A DNA stretch of 64,000 bases from Geminocystis herdmanii PCC 6308. Its GTDB lineage: Bacteria; Cyanobacteriota; Cyanobacteriia; Cyanobacteriales; Cyanobacteriaceae. The notes under the pieces were generated by a model. That model made no database searches. It was given only the letters and a program-made list of their open reading frames with translations, and was not told where the DNA came from. The translations under genes were made by a program, and so were the position numbers. The stretch is taken from positions 1,890,230 through 1,954,229 of the forward strand of contig NZ_CM001775.1 in assembly GCF_000332235.1 (NCBI RefSeq), in the 5' to 3' direction. The first letter of the stretch is position 1; every line of letters begins with the position of its first letter. Shown here piece after piece: positions 26,683-34,672 of the stretch.

Positions 26683-26800
26683 TGATAATTGATAATTGAT
26701 AATTGTTAATTCTTAATTCTTAACTCTTAATTTTTAATTCTTAACTCTTAATTTTTAATTCTTAATTCTTAATTCTTAATTCTTAATTCTTAATTCTCCA
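26683..26800. repeat. Heptamer tandem arrays (ATTGATA, then TTCTTAA/CTCTTAA)
   Basis: Three to four ATTGATA units give way to some fourteen TTCTTAA, CTCTTAA and TTTTTAA units, all with a 7-bp period, filling the convergent spacer between pyrB and the lytic transglycosylase. The array runs up to the stop codon of the latter, whose last residues (R-I-E-N-stop) are read from sequence of similar composition. Confidence 0.85.
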
Positions 26801-28960
26801 TTAATTTTCAATTCTTTCCTGTATTTGAGGATCGTACAATTCGACATAATTCCAGTAATTGCCGAAAACTGTCTCGATATAACCTTTAGTTTCTGGGAAG
26901 GGGATATTTTCCACAAATTCGTCAAAATCATCCAAACTATAACGTTTTAACCAGTTTGCCACATTTCCAGGTCCTGCGTTGTAACTAGCAACAGCAAGTA
27001 AAGAGTTACCATTATAGGTTTCGTGGGTATGGTTTAAGTACCATGTTCCCATCTTAATATTATCATTAGGATCGGTGAGAGAATATTCTTTAATGCCGAT
27101 TTGGGGTGCAATCCATTTTCCCGTGTCGGGCATAATCTGCATTAATCCCGTGGCGCCGACGGGAGATTTAATTTCTTTCTCAAATCTCGACTCTTGACGA
27201 ATCAGCGACACTACCAAAAAGGGATTTAATTTTCTTTCCGTTGACCATTTTACGATTAAATCTTCATAATGGAAGGGAAATAAACCATACCAATATTCTG
27301 GACTATTACGCAAGATTCGCCATTCTTGATAATCTTCGGGGTTATCTCGACGATTTTTTAAACTCCAAATAGTATTAATTCCTTGTAAATTTTTACCTTG
27401 AATTTGTTGAATCAATCCTTGAATAAATTGTTCTGATACCGTTACTTCTGGTTTATTGCCTATTTCCCCTCTAAATAAGTCGATGGCTTCTTGATTTTCT
27501 CCTAATAAAAACAACTCTTTAAACATATTTGAACCTGCAGGAGGGATCGATCGAGCTACGGGAGTTTCTACTTTTAATGGTAAACTGCGAATAGTGGTAA
27601 AATCTCCCACATCTTTACCTAATCGCACAGCCGATCGCCAAGCGTAGTATGAATGAGGGTGTTTATCTAAGACAAATTGAAAAGCCTTTTGGGCTTCTTC
27701 TGGTTGCCCTAATTTTTCTGCCCATTTTCCTACCCAAAACCCTGCTTTTGGTGCGACATCACTGTCTGGATTATTGACGCTAATTTGTTGCGCCCATTGC
27801 CAAGCGGAGACTAAATTATTTGCTCGTGCAAATTCTTGTGCTACTTGCCAACGATAATTCGCCGCCTCCTCAGAGTTAGGAAACTCTTGTAATAGTTGAT
27901 TTCTGACTTGGGTTGCCTCTGGAAATCTTCCCAAGGCAGTTAAGATAGTGGCTTTTTGATTTAAGGCTTTAGGCGCTTCTTCTAAGAATCTTTTATCCAC
28001 ACGATTAAGGAAAGACAAGGCTTCATCTCCTTGTGTCATGGTTGCCAGTCTTCTTAAAGCTAACCCCGTATCGGGCGCATCAGGAAATTCATTAACCAAT
28101 TTCAAATAAAAACTTTTTGCTTCTGTTGGTTTCTTTGATACTTGATAACCTCTAGCAATACGATATAAATGTTCGGGGGTAGAAGTGCCTTTTATATAGG
28201 CTTGGGAGGCTTGTAAAAAGTGATTATTTTGCCAATAATTTTGTCCTATTATATCCCATTGTTGCGGAGTTAATTCTTTGCCAAATTGCTTAACTAATGT
28301 GTCTAAATCTCCTTTAGTTTGAGGAGATAAATCATAGGTTGCTAATAATAATAATAAGTCTTTTTGATTGGGTTCTTTTTTTAATAATGTACGGACAATT
28401 TCATGAGTACGAGGATATTGAGGAAATCTTTTTATGGCTTCTTGCCAATAGTTTTGATCATAAGTACCAAGTTTATAATAGGCTTCGGCACTAACTAAAT
28501 CTTCGGGAAATTCTGTTACTAATTTTAACCAAATTTCTTGGGCTTTTTCGGTGTCATTTGTTAACTCATAAGCTCTCCCTTGTCTTAATAAGATATAGGG
28601 TGCTAAAATAGGATATTCTTTCTCTAAATTTTTTAAATAATTTAAGGCTTTTGCACCATCAAAATCCCCTCTTAATATATCTGAAGCTAATAGAAATCTT
28701 GCTCTATTTCTGTCTAAAGATGGTTTCTCTTGATTGGCGATCGCCTCTAAAGCAGTTTGTCGATCGACAGGTGAAACATCTGCTAAGAGTAATACTTCAG
28801 AAGGTGCATCTAGTCTATACTCTACTGGCTCAGTTGTAACTATAACCCCCTCCAGAAGTTTAATGAGGGTGGGAGTTAATACCGTAGCGCCAACAATTCC
28901 AGTAAGGATAATTAATAAAGTGGGTATGGGTATTAGAGTTTTATTTTTTTTACTTTTCAT
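26801..28960 (-). CDS. Soluble-type lytic murein transglycosylase (Slt family)
   Basis: A 719-residue envelope protein. An N-terminal hydrophobic segment (about 9-35) acts as signal or anchor. A long helical-solenoid of TPR-like units follows (about 60-560, for example GDFDGAKALNYLKNLEKEYP and PEEAQKAFQFVLDKHPHSYY). The C-terminal SLT domain (about 570-700) has VVSLIRQESRFE with the catalytic Glu near residue 588, then SPVGATGLMQIMPDTGKWI and AVASYNAGPGNV. Slt enzymes cleave glycan strands to anhydromuropeptides during wall growth. The C-terminal QERIEN borders the heptamer array. Confidence 0.93.
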   Translation of the reverse strand: MKSKKNKTLIPIPTLLIILTGIVGATVLTPTLIKLLEGVIVTTEPVEYRLDAPSEVLLLADVSPVDRQTALEAIANQEKPSLDRNRARFLLASDILRGDFDGAKALNYLKNLEKEYPILAPYILLRQGRAYELTNDTEKAQEIWLKLVTEFPEDLVSAEAYYKLGTYDQNYWQEAIKRFPQYPRTHEIVRTLLKKEPNQKDLLLLLATYDLSPQTKGDLDTLVKQFGKELTPQQWDIIGQNYWQNNHFLQASQAYIKGTSTPEHLYRIARGYQVSKKPTEAKSFYLKLVNEFPDAPDTGLALRRLATMTQGDEALSFLNRVDKRFLEEAPKALNQKATILTALGRFPEATQVRNQLLQEFPNSEEAANYRWQVAQEFARANNLVSAWQWAQQISVNNPDSDVAPKAGFWVGKWAEKLGQPEEAQKAFQFVLDKHPHSYYAWRSAVRLGKDVGDFTTIRSLPLKVETPVARSIPPAGSNMFKELFLLGENQEAIDLFRGEIGNKPEVTVSEQFIQGLIQQIQGKNLQGINTIWSLKNRRDNPEDYQEWRILRNSPEYWYGLFPFHYEDLIVKWSTERKLNPFLVVSLIRQESRFEKEIKSPVGATGLMQIMPDTGKWIAPQIGIKEYSLTDPNDNIKMGTWYLNHTHETYNGNSLLAVASYNAGPGNVANWLKRYSLDDFDEFVENIPFPETKGYIETVFGNYWNYVELYDPQIQERIEN

Positions 28961-29185
28961 TTATTCTCTGGATAAAAAATAATCATTAATTATGGAGATT
29001 TTCTTTGTTATTATAAACTAAGAGAATGTCAGTGTAGGTTACGATGGAATGAGTTTTATTTTTTAAATGGTAATTAATAATTTTCAAGTCCTGGCTATGG
29101 CTAAATTTAAGATTATCATAATTTACCTTAATTTGTTATAAAATTCTATTTTAAAATTTACTACTTAATTAATGATTAATAATTT

Positions 29186-29431
29186 ATGCTAGAAAATACT
29201 CAATTTTTAACAGAAACAGAGTCGATCGAAGTAGAAAAAGCCCTATTAACTTCATCAGAAAAATTTTTAACTCGCCTCACTATTTCTTCTTTCAAATTAT
29301 TGCAAATAATCGCTCAAGATTTAGAAATTTCTATAGAAAATTTAACCAGTGAGCAAATTATTTTATGGATGGAAAAAGATAGTAGAATTAAACGAGAAAA
29401 AGGGGAAGATCAAGGTATCCTTAAATGGTAA
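29186..29431 (+). CDS. Small conserved-type protein of unknown function
   Basis: An 81-residue, mostly helical soluble protein (MLENTQFLTETESIEVEKAL ... TRLTISSFKLLQIIAQDL ... TSEQIILWMEKD). No recognisable family. The even, protein-like composition and its position behind an AT-rich promoter-like spacer suggest a real gene. Function unknown. Confidence 0.6.
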   Translation: MLENTQFLTETESIEVEKALLTSSEKFLTRLTISSFKLLQIIAQDLEISIENLTSEQIILWMEKDSRIKREKGEDQGILKW

Positions 29432-29474
29432 TGGAGAAGGTCGAATGGAGAATGGAAAGTGGGATGTTATCAAT

Positions 29475-29529
29475 AGTCTAACATGTAATAAATTAGACTA
29501 CTAACAGAGATTGTTCAATAAATTGAACT
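29475..29529. repeat. GTTCAATAAATTGAAC palindrome pair (repeat family 3)
   Basis: Two adjacent palindromes, AGTCTAACATGTAATAAATT-AGACT and GTTCAATAAATTGAAC, separated by about 14 bp. The copy at 41526-41578 has the same two-palindrome layout (CGTGTAATGAATTACACG then GTTCAATGAATTGAAC). Confidence 0.65.
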
Positions 29530-29547
29530 CAAAATTGTTGAAAGTGC

Positions 29548-29660
29548 TTTAATTCCTAATTCTTAATTCTTAATTCTTAATTCCTAATTCTTAATTCTTA
29601 ATTCTTAATTCCTAATTCTTAATTCTTAATTCTTAATTCTTAATTCTTAATTCTTAATTC
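29548..29660. repeat. Heptamer tandem array (TTCTTAA/TTCCTAA) entering plsC
   Basis: About sixteen consecutive heptamers TTCTTAA or TTCCTAA. The last two units (29647-29660) lie inside the plsC-like gene and encode its final residues and TAA stop. Confidence 0.9.
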
Positions 29661-30306
29661 TTAGGGTGTCATGGAGGGAATTAAGGGCATCGGCACATTC
29701 ACGGGTGACGACTTCTAATACTTCTTTTTTTCCAGATACGGGAGGCTCGATAATATCCCCTATTTTGATATGAATATCGATCGATCGGGGAAATTTTTTG
29801 CCCGATTCAAGGATTTTCTCTGTACCATATAAACATACAGGCAATAAAGGAGCTTGTGCTTTTGATGCAATCAACGCAGCACCTAGTTTGGGGTCATGAA
29901 CTCTGCCGTCACTCGTGCGTGTGCCTTCAATAAAAATCCCCGTTGCCCAACCTTCCTCCAGTCGAGAAATGGCTTGACGTATCGCTTTTCGATCGACACC
30001 TTCCCGATTAACAGGATAAGCGCCCAAAGCTGTGATAAGCTGTTTTAAACCATTTTTTGTAAATAATTCTTCCTTTGCCATGTAAGCAACAGGGCGTGTA
30101 ATGGCCGCCGATACCAAAGGAGGATCAAAAACACTAGCATGATTACTCACTATAATTAACTTACCCTTGGGGGGAATTTTCTCTCTCCCCGTCACCTTAC
30201 CTCGAAAATAAAGAGAAAAAACAGGATTCACCATAAACGATCGAACGAGATGATAAACTGTTGTTTTAGTTTTGATGATCTCTTGAGAGGGTTGATTTGT
30301 ACTCAT
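29647..30306 (-). CDS. plsC: 1-acyl-sn-glycerol-3-phosphate acyltransferase (PlsC family)
   Basis: A 219-residue membrane-associated acyltransferase making phosphatidic acid. Visible blocks are IIVSNHASVFDPP (H-x-x-x-x-D catalytic motif), YMAKEELF, GAYPVNREGVDR, and GIFIEGTRTSDGRVHDPKLG, the phosphate-binding E-G-T-R box. AQAPLLPVCLYG follows. The C-terminal residues R-I-K-N and the stop come from the adjacent heptamer array (29548-29660). Start at ATG 30306, divergent from the PBP gene at 30360. The exact acyl acceptor is not determined by sequence. Confidence 0.9.
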   Translation of the reverse strand: MSTNQPSQEIIKTKTTVYHLVRSFMVNPVFSLYFRGKVTGREKIPPKGKLIIVSNHASVFDPPLVSAAITRPVAYMAKEELFTKNGLKQLITALGAYPVNREGVDRKAIRQAISRLEEGWATGIFIEGTRTSDGRVHDPKLGAALIASKAQAPLLPVCLYGTEKILESGKKFPRSIDIHIKIGDIIEPPVSGKKEVLEVVTRECADALNSLHDTLRIKN

Positions 30307-30359
30307 CCTTCTTTAAAAAATAAATATATTATTAAAATACGGAAAATCTAGTTATAGTT

Positions 30360-31268
30360 ATGTCAAAAATTAATCTTATGCTAAAAAAGCCACAATTTAT
30401 CTGTAGTTTATCCCTACTAACCTTATTATTATCGGTTTCTCCTGTTCGATCGCAAGGGGTTGAACCTACCCTCACCGATTATAATTACAATCAAGACTTT
30501 ATTTCTATCCCCATAGAAGTCCAACCTCCAGAAAATAAACCTTCTACCACTAACGCTTGTAGTCCTTTCGTTGCACCTGCTATGGAAGCCATTATTAAAC
30601 GCTACGGGGGAGGATGGGGTATTTTGGTACAAAAACTTTCTGATGGTGAAACTATCTATAATTATAATGCCGATCGAGGGTTTATCCCTGCCTCCAACAT
30701 GAAAATTTTAACCACCGCAGCCGCTTTACAAAGACTTTCCCCTTCTACCACCATTAGCGCCAATAAATCCTTACAGGAATGGGTAGCCGTGACTAATTTA
30801 AGAAGTGATAATTATTACGCTGACACTCTACTTAAAAGAATCGGTGGAGGTGCAGTCGCAAAACAAATTTTAGCCCAATTAGGCATTAATCCTCAAGGCT
30901 TCCACTTTGCTGATGGTTCGGGATTATCTCGCCGTAACCTAGCCACACCAAGAGTTTTAGTCGATACTCTTAGGGTAATGTATTCCAATCCTCAAAGAGA
31001 AATCTTCTTCGCATCCTTACCCACCGCAGGAATTAGTGGCACATTGCGCAACCGCATGAAACAAACACCAGTACAAGGTCTTGTACACGCTAAAACTGGG
31101 ACTTTAACAGGAGTTCGAGCTTTATCGGGTTATCTTGATCATTCTCAGTATGGTACTTTAGTGTTTAGTATTATTGCTAATCATCCTAATCAATCGGGTA
31201 CGGCATTAGTACGCGCCATCGATGAAATGGTGATTACTCTTAATACTACAGCTAATTGTCAATATTAG
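30360..31268 (+). CDS. Short S13-family D-Ala-D-Ala carboxypeptidase (PBP4/DacB-like)
   Basis: A 302-residue exported protein with a signal peptide (LKKPQFICSLSLLTLLLSVS, cleaved before QGVEP). It keeps the three active-site motifs of S13 peptidases: PASNMK (S-x-x-K, about 112-115), DGSGLSRRN (about 185-193) and HAKTGTL (K-T-G, near 244). The E. coli DacB homologue has 477 residues. Here the region after SNMK...LQRLSP runs straight into SLQEWVAVTNLRSDNYYAD, so the large inserted middle domains are missing. Wall remodelling in the periplasm is the family role; activity here is likely but unproven. Confidence 0.82.
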   Translation: MSKINLMLKKPQFICSLSLLTLLLSVSPVRSQGVEPTLTDYNYNQDFISIPIEVQPPENKPSTTNACSPFVAPAMEAIIKRYGGGWGILVQKLSDGETIYNYNADRGFIPASNMKILTTAAALQRLSPSTTISANKSLQEWVAVTNLRSDNYYADTLLKRIGGGAVAKQILAQLGINPQGFHFADGSGLSRRNLATPRVLVDTLRVMYSNPQREIFFASLPTAGISGTLRNRMKQTPVQGLVHAKTGTLTGVRALSGYLDHSQYGTLVFSIIANHPNQSGTALVRAIDEMVITLNTTANCQY

Positions 31269-31280
31269 AGAGAATGGAAA

Positions 31281-31339
31281 GTTCGTAGTAAGGGTTTTAA
31301 CCCTTATTAAATAAACGGCTAAAGCCATTACTACAAACT
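31281..31339. repeat. Palindromic element, repeat family 2
   Basis: GTTCGTAGTAAGGGTTTTAA at the left and an inverted AAAGCCATTACTACAAAC at the right flank an AT-rich centre, giving a 59-bp hairpin-forming unit in the convergent spacer between the PBP and folE genes. A bidirectional terminator role is possible. Confidence 0.7.
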
Positions 31340-31376
31340 AAACCAAACCTAAAAAAACCTTTTCATCACATCCTAG

Positions 31377-32099
31377 TTAAAGGAAACTGGGTTTATGACG
31401 GATTAAATTGAGAAACTCCTCTCTCGTTTTATTTTCTTCCTGAAATACGCCCAGCATGGCACTGGTGACAGTCCAAGAACCGGGTTTTTGTACTCCACGC
31501 ATCACCATACACATATGACTTGCTTCCATGACAACGGCTACTCCTTGAGGATCAAGAATAGTTTGTACTGCTTCAGCAATTTGGCGAGTTAAACGCTCTT
31601 GAACTTGCAATCTTCTGGAATACATTTCGACAATTCGAGCTAATTTACTCAATCCCACAACTTTTTGGTTAGGAATATAAGCAACGTGCGCTCTCCCCAT
31701 AAAAGGTAACATATGATGTTCACAAAGACTGAAAAAGTCTATATCTCTGACTAACACCATTTCGTTATGCCCTTCATCAAAAATAGCACCATTGACTAAT
31801 TTTTCTAAGGATTGGCTATAACCTTGAGTTAAAAACTGCATGGCTTCGGCAACTCTTTTGGGGGTTTTTAGTAACCCTTCTCTTTCTGGGTCTTCTCCTA
31901 CAGATTCAAGCATAACACGCACAGATTCCATCATTTGTTGTTTGTTTTCTTCCTGAGTGAGATGAATTTGTACTGCTTGTCCGTTATGGGTATTTCGATC
32001 GGGTCTAGTGGCTACGTTATTGTAAACTTCTGTAGTGATAGTGGAAGAAATATCAGGAGAAATTTTAGGAGAGTTAGAACCGTTGGAAAATTCTGTCAT
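31377..32099 (-). CDS. folE: GTP cyclohydrolase I
   Basis: FolE converts GTP to dihydroneopterin triphosphate, the first step toward folate and pterins. The 240-residue product has an extended acidic N-terminus (about 1-50), then the enzyme core: [34 protein letters not shown] (Zn ligands Cys and His, near 122-125), [29 protein letters not shown], and [12 protein letters not shown] (third Zn ligand Cys). All type IA residues are present. Lies 111 bp downstream of the SDR gene on the same strand. Confidence 0.97.
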   Translation of the reverse strand: MTEFSNGSNSPKISPDISSTITTEVYNNVATRPDRNTHNGQAVQIHLTQEENKQQMMESVRVMLESVGEDPEREGLLKTPKRVAEAMQFLTQGYSQSLEKLVNGAIFDEGHNEMVLVRDIDFFSLCEHHMLPFMGRAHVAYIPNQKVVGLSKLARIVEMYSRRLQVQERLTRQIAEAVQTILDPQGVAVVMEASHMCMVMRGVQKPGSWTVTSAMLGVFQEENKTREEFLNLIRHKPSFL

Positions 32100-32210
32100 A
32101 GTTAAGTTAGTAAATTAGTTTAAGTTTTGGGTTGCCCCTTGAGATTTGAGTTACATCAACTAGAAAAGCTCAAGAAATGTAAACTTCAAGGAATTTAAAA
32201 ATAAATTTAT

Positions 32211-32939
32211 TTATAAGGCGCCGACACTGGGAGTAATGGTTAGTTGTTCAATGACTGCCTCTTGAGGTAATAATACGGTGTGTAAAATTGCTTGTGCTAC
32301 GGTTTCTGGTTTGAGCATTGCCGATCGATTTAATTTTACCTTAACGGTGTCAGTATCCCAAATAGGGCTATTGACTGCCCCCGGTGAAATGGTAGTAACT
32401 CGAATACCGTTACTTCTTTCTTCTACCGCCAGACATTGACTAAAAGTGACTAAAGCCGATTTACTAATGGCATAAGCGCCCCATTCAGGAAAAGCATTGT
32501 CAGCGGCGATGGAAGCTACATTGACGATCGTTCCCTTACCCTGTGTCCGCATGGATGGTAAAACCCCCATTACACATTCAAAAACACTGGTTAAATTGAG
32601 ATTTAACACTGTTTGCCAATCCTCTAAGGTAGTTTCTCTCAAAAAATTGGTATAACCGATTCCAGCATTATTAACTAAAATGTCAATACCATCCCATTCC
32701 TGCACGATCGACTGTACCGTCCTCCTTACTGTCGATACTTCACTTAGATCAGCAGAAACAGTCTTTACCTTTACCCCATATTCTTGTGCCTGACGGGCTA
32801 CTTCTGTTAATTTATCTTGAGAACGACTAATTAAACATAAATCTATCCCAGAAGACGCAAAAGCTAAGGCTGTTGCTTTACCAATTCCACTACTAGCACC
32901 TGTTATAATTGCCCGTGGTTGATTTGGGGAAAATTCCAT
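32211..32939 (-). CDS. Short-chain dehydrogenase/reductase (classical SDR)
   Basis: A 242-residue NAD(P)-dependent oxidoreductase. AIITGASSGIGKATALAF is the Gly-rich cofactor motif, ILVNNAGIG the N-N-A-G motif, VNVASIAA supplies the catalytic Ser region, YAISK gives the Tyr-x-x-x-Lys pair, and ISPGAVNSPIW follows. The presence of Arg (ISRSQDK) after strand two suggests NADPH. Substrate unknown. Located upstream of folE, possibly cotranscribed; a pteridine-related role would be speculation. Confidence 0.9.
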   Translation of the reverse strand: MEFSPNQPRAIITGASSGIGKATALAFASSGIDLCLISRSQDKLTEVARQAQEYGVKVKTVSADLSEVSTVRRTVQSIVQEWDGIDILVNNAGIGYTNFLRETTLEDWQTVLNLNLTSVFECVMGVLPSMRTQGKGTIVNVASIAADNAFPEWGAYAISKSALVTFSQCLAVEERSNGIRVTTISPGAVNSPIWDTDTVKVKLNRSAMLKPETVAQAILHTVLLPQEAVIEQLTITPSVGAL

Positions 32940-33448
32940 GATATATATTACTTTCTATTTTGAGTTTTTCCACTCTGTATAAAACTATTATACAGTGTTT
33001 CATTCTAATAATGTGAAGTTTTGTAACAAAAATCACCATCGTCATTATAACATGAGGTGTTAAGAGTTAGGAATTTAGAGCGAGGAGATAAAGGTAAAAT
33101 CTATCTTAACCTGAGTGAACCATAAAATTTTCGGTGCTGTAAAGGTGTTAGGTGTCAGGTATTAGGTATTAGGTTAAAGAATTGACAAAAAATATATCTT
33201 AATTGATTTGTTTATGTTCAATTTTTTGATCGAATTATATCATCTTCTGAAAACTACACCTGAAACCTGCAACCTGCAACCTACCTAAATCAGACATTCT
33301 TGTATCGAACTGAGGTATCTTAGGGTGGAAAATATAAATTTCTGAACTTATTACTCAACTTCAGCAAGAAGTCTTATGATTTATCTAACCTCAAATACCT
33401 AACTCTTATATAATATCAATAGATAATGACATCACAGGGTTAAAGTTC
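32940..33448. other. 509-bp spacer with a degenerate MITE-like element
   Basis: Divergent spacer before upp. At about 33131-33290 a degenerate family-1 element is visible: GGTGTTAGGTGTCAGGTATT on the left, then TTAAAGAATTGAC, and on the right TTCTGAAAACTACACCTGAA with AACCTGCAACCTGCAACC, forming a long imperfect inverted repeat of heptamers. No coding sequence was recognised. TATAAT at about 33409 might be part of the upp promoter, unsupported by a good -35. Confidence 0.55.
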
Positions 33449-34108
33449 ATGCCTCCACAGTTAAGAATTTATGTGCCTCCTCATCCTTTAATTAAGCATT
33501 GGTTAGGGGTAGCCAGAGACAAAAATGCTCCCCCAACTCTCTTTAAAACTGCCATGGTAGAGTTAGGGCGTTGGTTAACCTATGAGACGATTCGAGAATG
33601 GTTGCCCACCCTAGAAACTGAAGTTGAAACTCCTTTGAGCATCGCTTCTGCTACTTTTATTTCTCCCGATACTTCGATCGTAACTATCCCCATTTTACGA
33701 GCAGGATTAACTCTTTGGGAAGGATGCCAAACATTATTACCCTTAGCTAAAACCTATCACTTAGGATTAGTTAGAAACGAGGAAACATTAGAAGCTAGTT
33801 GTTACCTCAATAAATTACCAAAAAAATTTGAACCTGATACTCGTATTTTAATTTTAGACCCTATGATAGCAACGGGGGGTTCTATTATGTTAGCTATGGA
33901 AGAAATTACTAAACGGGGTGGAAATCCTGATTTAACCCGTATTGTTTCCGTGGTAACAGCTCCTCCAGCCTTGCAAAAATTAAGTGCTAATTATCCTAGC
34001 TTAACTATTTATACCGCTATGATTGATGAAGAAATTAACGATCGTGGTTATATTGTACCCGGATTAGGGGATGCGGGCGATCGAGCTTTTGGTACATTAG
34101 ATGATTAA
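33449..34108 (+). CDS. upp: Uracil phosphoribosyltransferase
   Basis: Upp salvages uracil to UMP with PRPP. The 219-residue product shows VPPHPLIKHWLGVARD near the start, IPILRAGLTLWEG (uracil/PRPP loop), ILDPMIATGGSIMLAMEEI (the PRPP-binding P-loop) and a C-terminal RGYIVPGLGDAGDRAFGT, the uracil-binding signature G-D-A-G-D-R. Length is normal. Its start carries ATG 33449 with no strong Shine-Dalgarno. Confidence 0.95.
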   Translation: MPPQLRIYVPPHPLIKHWLGVARDKNAPPTLFKTAMVELGRWLTYETIREWLPTLETEVETPLSIASATFISPDTSIVTIPILRAGLTLWEGCQTLLPLAKTYHLGLVRNEETLEASCYLNKLPKKFEPDTRILILDPMIATGGSIMLAMEEITKRGGNPDLTRIVSVVTAPPALQKLSANYPSLTIYTAMIDEEINDRGYIVPGLGDAGDRAFGTLDD

Positions 34109-34282
34109 TGGTCAAAATATCAGTTTTTTATTATGAAATCTGTATATTTCTTCTAAATATGCAAAGATTTCTCAACATTTATTTTATTAACCTAAGACGC
34201 AAAAATCCTTGTCTTTGAGTTGAACAATATACATCCTATAATTAAGGAATCAGTTATTAACATTTGAAAATAAATAAATATT

Positions 34283-34567
34283 ATGAGTGAAAAAGATAAT
34301 TTCGGCGGTGGTTTTCTCTTAGGCACAATTATTGGCGGTGTCGTCGGTGGTATTATTGGTACTGTGATTGCTAATAAGAATAACAAAAAAAGCGAAAATT
34401 GGGAAGAAGAAATTAACCTTAAAAATTCTCAATATTCTAACTTTGATAGTGAAAAAATAGAACATAGTCGCATGAGTTTAGAAGAAAAAATTAATCAATT
34501 AAATAATGCGATCGATGATGTTAAAGTTAGTTTGATGAAAAATTCAGAAAAAGAAATTATAGATTAA
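34283..34567 (+). CDS. Small YtxH-like membrane protein
   Basis: A 94-residue protein. Residues about 8-32 form a Gly-rich hydrophobic segment (GGGFLLGTIIGGVVGGIIGT), then a charged Lys/Asn/Glu-rich stretch and a C-terminal helix (SLEEKINQLNNAIDDVKVSL). This layout resembles YtxH-domain proteins in cyanobacteria, function unknown, probably membrane- or envelope-associated. Confidence 0.7.
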   Translation: MSEKDNFGGGFLLGTIIGGVVGGIIGTVIANKNNKKSENWEEEINLKNSQYSNFDSEKIEHSRMSLEEKINQLNNAIDDVKVSLMKNSEKEIID

Positions 34568-34613
34568 TTGGTATAACCTAAAAGGCTTTTAAATTAACTT
34601 TTTTATAATAAAA

Positions 34614-34666
34614 TTAGACATCAATCATATTCAATATAATAAGGGTTTTAACCCTCACTATCAACA
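34614..34666. repeat. Palindromic element, repeat family 2 (partial)
   Basis: It begins TTAGACATC, the family end, and contains AAGGGTTTTAACCCTCACTA. It lies directly upstream of the GH13 start codon (34673), so it supplies the 5' leader of that gene. Confidence 0.6.
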
Positions 34667-34672
34667 AATAAA

